Notes: generated from the letters alone by a model not told the origin. Positions 1-5,825 are shown, counted from the stretch's first letter. The stretch: DNA of 6,248 nt from Halococcaceae archaeon (GCA_007128515.1 SKXI01000378.1:1-6248), one strand, 5' to 3'. Program-made: numbers and translations.

Positions 1-162
1 ACTCGACGACGTCGAGTACTTCGTCGACGTCGAACCCGAGGTCTCCTGGCGCACCTCCGTCCCGAAGTCCGTACACTCGCTACAGACGTCGAGCTCTGCG
101 CCCTCGATCTTCACGGTCGTCGGAGACTGCGTGTCCGCGCCGCACATCTCGCATTGGACCAT
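1..162 (-). CDS. mbf1: Archaeal multiprotein bridging factor MBF1, N-terminal part (cut by window edge)
   Basis: Fifty-four codons are visible, from an ATG at 162 down to position 1, with no stop. The start reads MVQCEMCGAD and holds a zinc-ribbon pattern of two CxxC pairs: C4/C7 and C27/C30. A Ser/Thr-rich linker ending around residues 42-54 follows (SGSTSTKYSTSSS). This N-terminal ribbon plus low-complexity linker is characteristic of archaeal MBF1, whose Cro/C1-type helix-turn-helix would follow beyond the window edge. MBF1 proteins are transcription or translation cofactors; in archaea, association with the ribosome has been reported for the family. The ATG is favoured because a TATA box lies about 27 bp upstream, which gives a leaderless mRNA. 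The gene follows the phosphatidyltransferase after a 40-bp gap in the same direction but has its own promoter. The HTH is not visible, so the family call rests on the N-terminus. Confidence 0.85.
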   Translation of the reverse strand, partial: MVQCEMCGADTQSPTTVKIEGAELDVCSECTDFGTEVRQETSGSTSTKYSTSSS

Positions 163-185
163 GTCCCGGGTAAACGCGCTGCCCG

Positions 186-192
186 TATAAAA
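186..192 (-). promoter_or_regulatory. TATA box of mbf1 (leaderless promoter)
   Basis: On the minus strand the sequence reads TTTTATA, one of the few AT-rich stretches in this GC-rich window. Its centre (189) lies 27 bp upstream of the ATG at 162. The archaeal TATA-to-start-site distance would put transcription initiation at or within a base or two of the start codon, as is usual for haloarchaeal leaderless genes. It lies in the 40-bp gap after the phosphatidyltransferase stop, so mbf1 can be transcribed independently of the upstream operon. Confidence 0.75.
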
Positions 193-202
193 CGTCTGCC
201 GG

Positions 203-811
203 TCAGCGGAGCGCCAGCAGCGCGTAGTAAAACCGCTGGAGCGCGGTCAGGTGGCCGACGACCGCGAAGACCACGAGCAGCCAGCCGACAAGCGTGAGCG
301 GACCGATGCTCCCGGGGAAGAAGGTCGCGACCGTGGTCACCGCGCCGACGAGCGCGAGTCTGTCGGCTCGTCCTAACAGACCGCCGTAGACCCGATCGAG
401 ACCGACCGCCTGCGCCTGCGTCCCGAGGTACGAGGTCATGAGCACGCCCGTCACCGCCGCCAGCCCCAGTCCGTACGCCCCGAGACCGGCGGCGAGGCCC
501 GCGACGATCACGATGTCGGCGTAGCGGTCGAGCACGTGGTCGAGGAGGTCGCCCGCGGTGGAGGCGATCCCCTGACGGCGCGCGAGCGCGCCGTCGAGCA
601 CGTCGAGCCAGCCGTTGCCGAGGACGAGCAGCGCCCCGACGAGGTACCAGGTCGGGTTCGCGCCCGCAAGGTAGAACGCGATCGCGGCGAAACACGCCAG
701 CGCGAACGCGATGACGCTCACGTCGTCCGGGCCGAGGCCGATGCGGTCCGAGACGTCGACGAACGGGTCGAGCGCCCGCTCGAGATGCGGTCGGAACTGA
801 TCGAGCGTCAT
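203..811 (-). CDS. pgsA: CDP-alcohol phosphatidyltransferase family membrane enzyme (archaeal phospholipid synthesis)
   Basis: The protein has 202 residues. It carries a perfect CDP-alcohol phosphotransferase signature, D(x)2DG(x)2AR(x)8G(x)3D(x)3D, with D70, D73, G74, A77, R78, G87, D91 and D95. The aspartates bind the divalent metal and the CDP group. Hydrophobic segments near residues 31-50, 52-66, 97-132 and 152-192 fit the six-helix integral membrane fold. Members move a phosphatidyl or archaetidyl group from a CDP-lipid to a polar alcohol; in an archaeon the donor should be CDP-archaeol. The headgroup (inositol phosphate, glycerol phosphate or another) cannot be read from the sequence; archaetidylinositol-phosphate synthase is a plausible annotation. 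The ATG at 811 was chosen over upstream in-frame starts because it overlaps the kinase stop by four bases (ATGA), it leaves a normal family length, and the upstream extension is only a shadow of the kinase gene. Confidence 0.85.
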   Translation of the reverse strand: MTLDQFRPHLERALDPFVDVSDRIGLGPDDVSVIAFALACFAAIAFYLAGANPTWYLVGALLVLGNGWLDVLDGALARRQGIASTAGDLLDHVLDRYADIVIVAGLAAGLGAYGLGLAAVTGVLMTSYLGTQAQAVGLDRVYGGLLGRADRLALVGAVTTVATFFPGSIGPLTLVGWLLVVFAVVGHLTALQRFYYALLALR

Positions 812-1320
812 ACGAACGCCCCGTAGTCGACCGCACCCGCGCTCGGCTCGCGCTCGCCGGCGAGCACCCGTTCTACCTCCCGGGCGACCGCTTCGGGGGC
901 TCTCTCGGTCGTGTCGATCTCGTAGACGTTCTCGATCCCCACCGCGCTCACCGCCTCCGAGAGCACGAGGTCGATCGCCTCCGCCTCGGCGTTCTCGCTC
1001 GCTTTCCCCTCGGACTCGCCGCGATCTCGGAGCCGGCTCTCCAGGAGGTCCGGCCGGCACCGGAGCACGACGACTCGATCCGGATCGAGGTGGTGTGCGA
1101 GGTGTGACTCCACGAGCGATCCCTCCGCCTCGCGCTCGTCGAGCCAGTCACCGAGCGCGTCGAGGTCCGCCACGAGGCTCCCTCTCCCCTCGTCCACCTC
1201 GGTGTAGAGGCCCTCCTCGCGGATCACGTCGTTCGCGTGGATCACCGCGAGGTCGGTCTCCACGAGCGAAACGGCCGTCGTCTTCCCCGTCCCGGGGGTG
1301 CCGGTGACGGCGACCCTCAC
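808..1320 (-). CDS. Fap7/AK6-type adenylate (nucleoside monophosphate) kinase
   Basis: The protein has 170 residues, the usual size for archaeal Fap7/AK6 proteins. The P-loop GTPGTGKTT lies at residues 7-15, immediately after the start. A short NMP-binding region follows, then a lid-like segment, LRDRGESEGKASENAEAEA, which matches the RGYsexKxxEN pattern of the Fap7/AK6 group. Family members phosphorylate AMP with ATP and, as Fap7, act as an ATPase in small-subunit (rRNA cleavage and Rps14/uS11) maturation. Which role dominates here is inference. The start is a GTG at 1320, because the P-loop begins only six residues later and the GTG overlaps the hisC stop (GTGA). An upstream ATG at 1389 would only add residues that overlap hisC. 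The gene also overlaps the downstream phosphatidyltransferase by four bases, so translational coupling is likely. Confidence 0.87.
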   Translation of the reverse strand: MRVAVTGTPGTGKTTAVSLVETDLAVIHANDVIREEGLYTEVDEGRGSLVADLDALGDWLDEREAEGSLVESHLAHHLDPDRVVVLRCRPDLLESRLRDRGESEGKASENAEAEAIDLVLSEAVSAVGIENVYEIDTTERAPEAVAREVERVLAGEREPSAGAVDYGAFV

Positions 1321-2399
1321 GCCGGGACCTCCGCGAGGACCTCGTTCACGGCCTCGACCGCCCGCTCGGTTCCAGTCTCGGTTCCACACGTGATCCGGAT
1401 ACAGGCGGGCAGCCCGAAGCTCGTACAGTCCCGGACGATCACCCCCCGGCGCTGGAGTTCCTCGGCGACCGCGCTCGCGTCGCCGACCTCACAGAGCACG
1501 AAGTTCCCCTCGCTCTCCCAGGTCGGCGCGTCGAGACCCTCGGACATGTACTCGCGGCTCTCCCTCGCTACCTCGACCGAACGCTCGACGTGCTCCTCGT
1601 CGCCGAGCGCGGCGAGGCCGGCCCGACAGGCGAGCGCGCTCGCGGCGAACGGCGTGTTCACCTTCGCGTAGGCGTCGGCCCAGGTAGCTGGAACGACGGC
1701 GTAGCCCAGCCGAAGCCCCGCGAGCCCGTAGGCCTTCGAGAAGGTACGGAGGACGGCCACGTCGTCGCGCTCCCCGAGCAGCGAGACGGCGCTCTCGCTC
1801 TCACCAAACTCGCCGTAGGCCTCGTCCACGAGGACGAGCGTCTCCTCCCCTGTAGCGTCGGCGAGCGCCCCGATCTCGGGGAGGGAGATCGTCGAGCCGC
1901 TCGGGTTGTGCGGACTCGTGAGGTAGACGATCCGCTCGCCGTCGTAGTGGTCGAGAACGCCCTCCGCGGTCTGGGCGAAGTCCTCTGCCTTCGAGATCGG
2001 GTAGCTCGCGACCGTGCCGTGGTGAAACCGGGCGCTCATCGCGTAGTAGGCGAAGCCGGGTTCCGAGACGAGAACCCGGTCGCCGGGGTCGAGCAACGCG
2101 CGGGCGAGGTAGTCGAGCGCACCGTCGCCGCCGTTGGCCAGCCAGATCTGCTCGGGCGAGACGCTCCAGCGATCGGCGATCGCCTCCCGCAGGTCGACCG
2201 CCGAACTCTTCGGGTAGGTGTGGACCCGGGCGGCGTGTGCGCGGATCGCCTCGACCGCCTTCGGGCTCGGGCCGAGCGGGTTCTCGTTCGAGGAGAGCTT
2301 CACGAGCGAGTCGGGATCGAGGCCGAGTTCCCGGGCGACCTCTTCGATCCCGCGCCCGGCGACGTACGCCGAGTGCGAGGACAGGTCCCGTGTGTGCAT
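1317..2399 (-). CDS. hisC: Histidinol-phosphate aminotransferase
   Basis: The 360-residue protein is a class I/II PLP-dependent aminotransferase. It interconverts imidazole-acetol phosphate plus glutamate and histidinol phosphate plus 2-oxoglutarate, in the cytoplasmic histidine pathway. Visible hallmarks are SNENPLG near residue 37, NPSG with N165, VDEAYGEF with D192 (pyridine nitrogen) and Y195, TFSKAYGLAGLRLGY with the Schiff-base lysine K222, and IRIT with the substrate-carboxylate arginine R335. These fit the HisC branch; without comparison to paralogues, a related aromatic aminotransferase cannot be fully excluded. The ATG at 2399 gives the typical haloarchaeal start MHTRDLS and lies about 27 bp downstream of a TATA-like CTTAAG. 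An open frame extends 59 codons further upstream, but it would overrun that promoter and resembles no family sequence. It is the first gene of the operon with the kinase and the phosphatidyltransferase; no other his genes are nearby. Confidence 0.9.
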   Translation of the reverse strand: MHTRDLSSHSAYVAGRGIEEVARELGLDPDSLVKLSSNENPLGPSPKAVEAIRAHAARVHTYPKSSAVDLREAIADRWSVSPEQIWLANGGDGALDYLARALLDPGDRVLVSEPGFAYYAMSARFHHGTVASYPISKAEDFAQTAEGVLDHYDGERIVYLTSPHNPSGSTISLPEIGALADATGEETLVLVDEAYGEFGESESAVSLLGERDDVAVLRTFSKAYGLAGLRLGYAVVPATWADAYAKVNTPFAASALACRAGLAALGDEEHVERSVEVARESREYMSEGLDAPTWESEGNFVLCEVGDASAVAEELQRRGVIVRDCTSFGLPACIRITCGTETGTERAVEAVNEVLAEVPA

Positions 2400-2416
2400 G
2401 TCGGATCGGACGGAAG

Positions 2417-2436
2417 GTGCGCCCTTAAGCGTGCAC
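2417..2436 (-). promoter_or_regulatory. Putative hisC promoter with TATA-like CTTAAG inside an imperfect palindrome
   Basis: CTTAAG at 2424-2429 is centred about 27 bp upstream of the hisC ATG, the right place for the TATA element of a leaderless haloarchaeal promoter. The surrounding 20 bp form an imperfect palindrome in which 8 of 10 base pairs match, with outer arms GTGC and GCAC. Such symmetry over a TATA element could be an operator, but short imperfect palindromes of this quality are expected by chance several times in a window this size. The promoter call is therefore moderate and the operator call weak. Confidence 0.42.
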
Positions 2437-2545
2437 ATACGCGTCCGGATCGACTTTCCCACCCGATCGACGCGCTCTGCGAGCCGAGTTTCCCGGGCTG
2501 AACACGGACGGAACGTGAGTACGGAGCGGTGACTGCTCCCGAGCG

Positions 2546-3212
2546 ATGACCGGTCAGAGCCACCGAACGGGCGCATCGACGGGGATCGTACAGAGTGCCG
2601 TCGGACCCGTCTTCCAGCGGCGAATCTACCTCGCCCAGCACTACCTGCTGCTCCGCTCCCGATCGGCTTCGTCTACTCGATGGCGCTCGGGTTCGGGCTC
2701 GTCTTCGGGCTGGCCTTCTCGATCCTCGTCGTCGGGCTCGAAGTCGTGCTCGCGATGGTGCTCGCGTGCCGGTTCGCCGGTCGGTTCGCGTACGTGCTCG
2801 CGGAGTCGCTGCTCGGCGTCGAGATGGAACGCCCGGCGTCTCACCGGACCCGAGCGAGCGCCTCTTCGGGACGGTCCGGAGCTACCTCGACGACGGCTTC
2901 ACCTGGCTGGCGCTCGTGTTCGTCTCGATGAAGCTCTGGGTCGGTCTGCTCGGCCTCCTGGTACTGCTCGCGATCAGCAGCGCGCTCTCGATGGCCACGG
3001 CGGTCGCCCGGCTGCCCCAAACGGCCGAGTTCGGCGAGGTGAACGGCGAGACGGTCGTCTGGACGATCGGGACGCTCCCCGAGGGCGCGCTCGCCTCGCT
3101 GCTCGGTCCGGGTCTGCTCGCCCACCTGATCGCCGCGTTCGGCTCCGTCGCCGGTCGGATGGCGGTCCACCTGCTGGGCGATCCGACGGGCGCTCTCCGG
3201 GACCCGTCGTAG
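2546..3212 (+). pseudogene. Frameshifted gene for a multi-pass membrane protein resembling the PF13796 putative-sensor domain
   Basis: One protein is spread over all three plus-strand frames. Segment 1 runs from the ATG at 2546 to about 2656 and ends RRIYLAQHYLLLR. Segment 2, one frame back, runs from about 2656 to 2826, starts PIGFVYSMALGFGLVFG and ends LLGVEME. Segment 3, again one frame back, runs from about 2826 to the TAG at 3210-3212, starts GTPGVSPDPSERLFG and ends after AGRMAVHLLG. Joined, they give about 222 residues with several membrane helices. The order (YLLLxxPIGFxY, a glycine-rich helix pair, LLGVE, a second helix block, WTIGTLPEGAL, a final helix ending LLG) resembles the haloarchaeal putative-sensor family. 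Each junction behaves like one missing base. No slippery heptamer is visible at either site, so programmed frameshifting is unlikely. The gene is either a recent pseudogene or carries two assembly errors. It diverges from hisC by 146 bp; I see no convincing TATA box for it. Confidence 0.72.
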
Positions 3213-3323
3213 GGTGCCCAGCGAGCCCTCTACGTGCTCGGGCTCTCGCGTCGGAAGCGAACCGCGGACGAACGCCGGATCGGGGAGCGGAGTCGTCGCT
3301 CACCAGCCCCGATCGTTCCGTGA
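3213..3323 (+). other. Read-through continuation after the sensor-gene stop, possible former C-terminus
   Basis: After the TAG at 3210-3212 the same frame stays open for 36 codons, to a TGA at 3321-3323. It encodes GAQRALYVLGLSRRKR and then a basic tail. Third positions remain mostly G or C, as in real genes here. This may be the old C-terminal tail of the sensor protein cut off by an amber mutation, or chance openness in GC-rich DNA. The recognisable domain already ends before the TAG, so the normal stop could equally be at 3212. The rest of the gap, to 3393, holds only the promoter region of the next gene. Confidence 0.25.
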
Positions 3324-3356
3324 AGGGTACCCGATCTGTTGCTCGGATCCTGACAA

Positions 3357-3382
3357 CAGTTAAGACAGCGGATAGATAACTG
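3357..3382 (+). promoter_or_regulatory. Putative promoter with inverted repeat upstream of the two-helix membrane protein gene
   Basis: The region just upstream of the ATG at 3394 is unusually AT-rich for this DNA. GTTAAGA at 3359-3365 lies about 32 bp upstream of the ATG and could be a TATA element giving a leader of about five bases. A second AT-rich run, ATAGATAA at 3372-3379, is too close for a leaderless start. CAGTTA (3357-3362) and TAACTG (3377-3382) form an exact six-base inverted repeat whose arm centres are 20 bp apart, about two helical turns, so they could be half-sites for a dimeric regulator. Both readings are inferred from position only. Confidence 0.35.
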
Positions 3383-3393
3383 CCGGACGAACG

Positions 3394-3948
3394 ATGGGCC
3401 GGAGTCGGTCGCCCAGCTACGAACCCCAGCGTTTCGAGACGCGCCACGGCGAGTGCGTCATCGAGGACGGGGTGATCCGGTTGGAGGAAGGCCCACGAGC
3501 GACGTTTACCAGGGTACGCGAGGGGCTCCGGGAGTTCGACCTCGAAGCGCTCGGGACGCCCGCGCTGTTCCTGCTGATGGTCGGCGGGATGGGGTCGACG
3601 CTCTGGAGCCTGTTCTCCTCGCTCTCGGAGGGGTTCTGGCTGACCGCGTTCGCGCTACTGGCCCTCGCGGGAGTCGTCCTTCAGGGAGCTATCTGGGTGA
3701 AACGACGGTTCGTCGACCCGTCGGAGATCCGCTGTAGCGAGGTCGAGTCTGTGAGACGGGTCGACGACCGGACGATCGAGATCGGCTACAAGGACGGACC
3801 CGAACGCGTGAGCCACACGATCAAACTCCCGGCCTGGAGGACCGAGAGCGCCCGGCAGGAAGCGAGGGAGGCGTTCGAGGAGAAGGGGTTCGAAGTCGAG
3901 CGCGACGAGCCCGAGACGTGGTACGACAGGCTCACCGAGTTCGCCTGA
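3394..3948 (+). CDS. Hypothetical two-helix membrane protein with cytoplasmic flanking domains
   Basis: I do not recognise a named family for this 184-residue protein. Residues 1-50 are polar, with an apparent beta-rich piece (ECVIEDGVIRLEEG). Two strong membrane helices follow, at about 55-75 and 81-103, forming a tight hairpin. WVKRRF at 101-106 suggests, by the positive-inside rule, that both termini are cytoplasmic. The C-terminal 80 residues alternate like beta strands (EVESVRRVDDRTIEIGYKDG) and end in a charged amphipathic helix with the pattern AxxAFEEKGF. A beta domain interrupted by a membrane hairpin recalls bacterial PH-like (bPH) membrane proteins, but this is inference only. The ATG at 3394 is the only ATG before the first helix and lies downstream of a TATA-like element. 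The gene follows the broken sensor gene in the same direction and ends one base before the stop codon of the convergent thiolase gene. Confidence 0.72.
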   Translation: MGRSRSPSYEPQRFETRHGECVIEDGVIRLEEGPRATFTRVREGLREFDLEALGTPALFLLMVGGMGSTLWSLFSSLSEGFWLTAFALLALAGVVLQGAIWVKRRFVDPSEIRCSEVESVRRVDDRTIEIGYKDGPERVSHTIKLPAWRTESARQEAREAFEEKGFEVERDEPETWYDRLTEFA

Positions 3949-3949
3949 G

Positions 3950-5125
3950 CTACCGCCGCCAGAGCGACATGATCGCGCCCCCGCCGCCGACGCTCATCCC
4001 CATCACCCCGTACTCCAGGTCCTCCTGGCGGAGCTGGTGGGCGAGCGAGGCGGCGAGCATCCCCCCGGACGCGCCGATCGGGTGACCGTACGCGATCGCA
4101 CCGCCTCTGGGGTTCATCCGCTCGCGTGGGATCCCGAGCCGTTGCATCGCGTAGACCGACTGCGCGGCGAACGCCTCGTTTATCCAGAACGCGTCGACCT
4201 CGTCGACCGAGAGATCGTTCGCTTCGAGCAGCGTCTCGATGACGTCACCGACGGCCTCGTTGAACTCGTCGGGATCCCGGTAGGCGGTCGCGTAGTCGAC
4301 GAGCGATACCATCGGCTCGACGCCCGCGTCCTCTGCGGCCTCCCGGTCTGCGAGCAGGACCGTTCCCGCGCCGTCCGAGAGCTTCGACGCGTTCGCCGGC
4401 GTGATCGTCCCCTCTTCCCTGAATGCAGGCGAGAGTCCCGCGAGGTCCGCCGGCGTCGACTCCGGGCGGGGTCCCTCGTCGCGCTCGACCGTCTCCGCAC
4501 CCACGTCGACGGGAACGATCTCCTCGTCGTAGCGCCCGTCGTCGACGGCATCGGCGGCCCGGCGGTGGCTCTCGAGCGCGTAGCGGTCCTGACGCTCCCG
4601 GGAGAGGTCGTACTCGTCGCCCTCCCGCTCGACCAGCCGTTCGGTGATCTCGCCCATGTGGACGTCGAGGTTCACGTCCCAGAGCGCGTCCAAAATCATC
4701 GAGTCCTCTGCCGTGACGTGACCGTGGCGTCGCCCGGTCCGGTAGCCGGGCAGGATCCAGGGCGCGTTCGTCATCGACTCGAACCCGCCGGCGACGGCGA
4801 ACTCGGCCCGATCGGCGGCGATCCGATCGGCGGCGAGCGCGATCGCGCGCAGCCCCGAGCCGGAGGCCTCGTTGACGGTCGTCACCGGCACCTCGTTCGG
4901 GAGGTGGGACTCGACGATCACCTGTCGGGCGGGCACCTGTCCGATACCCGCCTGGATTGCGTTGCCCAGCCCGACCCAGTCGATCAGGTCGGGGTCGAGG
5001 TCGGTTCGCTCAAGGAGGCCGTCGAGCGCGGTCCGTCCGAGTTCGATCGCGGAGGCGTCCGTGAGCGAGCCGAGCAGCGTTCCGTGTGGCGTCCGCGCGC
5101 CGTCGACGAGTACGACCTGGGTCAT
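3950..5125 (-). CDS. Thiolase-family protein (acetyl-CoA acyltransferase-like) with Ser at both catalytic Cys positions
   Basis: The 391-residue protein has the full length and motif order of classical thiolases: VDGARTPHG at the N-terminus, GNAIQAGIGQVPARQ at 54-68, HMG at 156-158, NEAFA at 316-320, GHPIGASGG at 347-355 and a C-terminal GGGG loop at 380-383. Thiolases cleave 3-ketoacyl-CoA with CoA or condense two acyl-CoAs. The usual nucleophile Cys, in the NxxCGSG motif, is Ser88 here (VNEASGSGL). The usual C-terminal acid/base Cys, in CxGGG, is Ser378 (GMSVGGGG). N316 and H348 are kept, and the protein has no cysteine at all. It may be a serine-based ketothiolase, a related condensing or hydrolysing enzyme, or one of low activity. 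The classical C-terminal loop and the lack of a neighbouring DUF35/OB-fold gene argue against the SCP2-like two-subunit thiolases. The ATG at 5125 leads directly into the first strand. The 79-bp gap upstream shows no clear TATA box. Confidence 0.87.
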   Translation of the reverse strand: MTQVVLVDGARTPHGTLLGSLTDASAIELGRTALDGLLERTDLDPDLIDWVGLGNAIQAGIGQVPARQVIVESHLPNEVPVTTVNEASGSGLRAIALAADRIAADRAEFAVAGGFESMTNAPWILPGYRTGRRHGHVTAEDSMILDALWDVNLDVHMGEITERLVEREGDEYDLSRERQDRYALESHRRAADAVDDGRYDEEIVPVDVGAETVERDEGPRPESTPADLAGLSPAFREEGTITPANASKLSDGAGTVLLADREAAEDAGVEPMVSLVDYATAYRDPDEFNEAVGDVIETLLEANDLSVDEVDAFWINEAFAAQSVYAMQRLGIPRERMNPRGGAIAYGHPIGASGGMLAASLAHQLRQEDLEYGVMGMSVGGGGAIMSLWRR

Positions 5126-5204
5126 ACTGTACCCTCGACGCGCATCGACGAGTAGGTACCGCCGGGGTGCTCGCCCGTTTCACGGACCACGCTCCGATCG
5201 CTCG

Positions 5205-5801
5205 CTACTCGCCCGCGCCCGCGGCGGCGAACCCCGCGAGCGCCTCGCTCATCGCCTCGATCGCCTCGCTCTCGGAGACCCCGTGGCGACCGACGAGGAC
5301 CGCGAGCGGGTCGTTGTACGTGACCTGTACCTGCCCGTGCTCGTCACACCAGACGAGCAGCTTCTGTGGCAGGTCGATCCCCGCGGTCTGGCTCTCCTGC
5401 ATTACCGGCGTCCCGAGTTCGGGCGCACCGAAGAGGATCAGCGTCGTCTCCCGGAGCTCCTCTCCTACGGACTCCGCGTTCGCCGCGTGATCGATCGTCG
5501 CGACCAGCTGGGGTGGCCCCTCCTCGATCGCCGCCTCGATCCGTTCGACCGTTCCCGCGACCGTCTCGCCACCCTCGACGGTCACCAGCCCGGCTCCGGG
5601 CTCGATCCCGGCCCCGTTCGGGTCGGATCCCGCCTCCCCGTCGCTCCCTGGCTCACCGTCGTCGTCCCCGTGTTCCGTGTCGTCTTCCCCGTGTTCGTCG
5701 CCGGAGACCTGTCCGAAGCCCGCGACTCCGGCGATTGCTCCCGCCGTCGCTCCGGCGACCTTCAGCACGGTCCGCCGGCCGTCGTCGGTGGTACGCGTCA
5801 T
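5205..5801 (-). CDS. Exported DUF302 domain protein with Tat signal
   Basis: The 198-residue protein begins MTRTTDDGRRTVLKVAG. The twin arginines at 9-10, followed by a weakly hydrophobic Ala/Gly segment (about 13-32), form a Tat signal, the main haloarchaeal export route for folded proteins. No lipobox cysteine follows, so it is either released or anchored by its N-terminus. Residues 34-62 are an Asp/Glu/Gly/His/Ser-rich linker typical of surface proteins in high salt. From about 72 to 175 lies a DUF302 (PF03625) domain: T84-E90 helix start, ATIDHAANAESVGEEL, LILFGAPELGTPVMQ, GIDLPQKLLVW and a closing VTYNDP strand. DUF302 has no established biochemical role. I chose the ATG at 5801 over the GTG at 5807 because a TATA-like element lies about 27 bp upstream of the ATG. 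It lies between the FAH-family gene and the thiolase gene on the same strand. Confidence 0.85.
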   Translation of the reverse strand: MTRTTDDGRRTVLKVAGATAGAIAGVAGFGQVSGDEHGEDDTEHGDDDGEPGSDGEAGSDPNGAGIEPGAGLVTVEGGETVAGTVERIEAAIEEGPPQLVATIDHAANAESVGEELRETTLILFGAPELGTPVMQESQTAGIDLPQKLLVWCDEHGQVQVTYNDPLAVLVGRHGVSESEAIEAMSEALAGFAAAGAGE

Positions 5802-5825
5802 GGACACCGGACGATGTGAGCGCCG

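Noticed and set aside
536..826. Plus-strand open frame of 96 codons opposite the phosphatidyltransferase and kinase
   Set aside because: Its protein is low-complexity Arg/Glu-rich with no family features. It lies wholly opposite genes with clear catalytic motifs.
1590..2501. Long plus-strand open frame (303 codons) opposite hisC
   Set aside because: Long antisense frames are usual in GC-rich haloarchaeal DNA. hisC on the other strand has every expected motif and the plus-strand peptide resembles nothing.
1317..2576. hisC starting at an upstream codon (up to 2576)
   Set aside because: The extra 59 residues are not family-like and would run through the likely promoter at 2424-2429. MHTRDLS at 2399 is the expected start.
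2640..2670. Programmed -1 ribosomal frameshift at the first junction
   Set aside because: No X XXY YYZ heptamer or homopolymer is present, and a second shift would also be needed 170 bases later. Decay or sequence error is simpler.
2546..3379. Uninterrupted 277-codon plus-strand frame as a single intact gene
   Set aside because: Only the first ~37 codons look like the membrane protein. The rest turns into Arg/Ser/Gly-rich sequence while the hydrophobic protein continues in the other two frames.
4037..5155. Plus-strand open frame of 372 codons opposite the thiolase
   Set aside because: It has an Arg/Val/Asp-rich composition with no domain. The complementary strand encodes a full-length thiolase.
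5126..5204. Promoter or terminator between the DUF302 and thiolase genes
   Set aside because: I found no convincing TATA element at the expected distance from 5125 and no T-rich run or strong hairpin. The thiolase may be read through from upstream.
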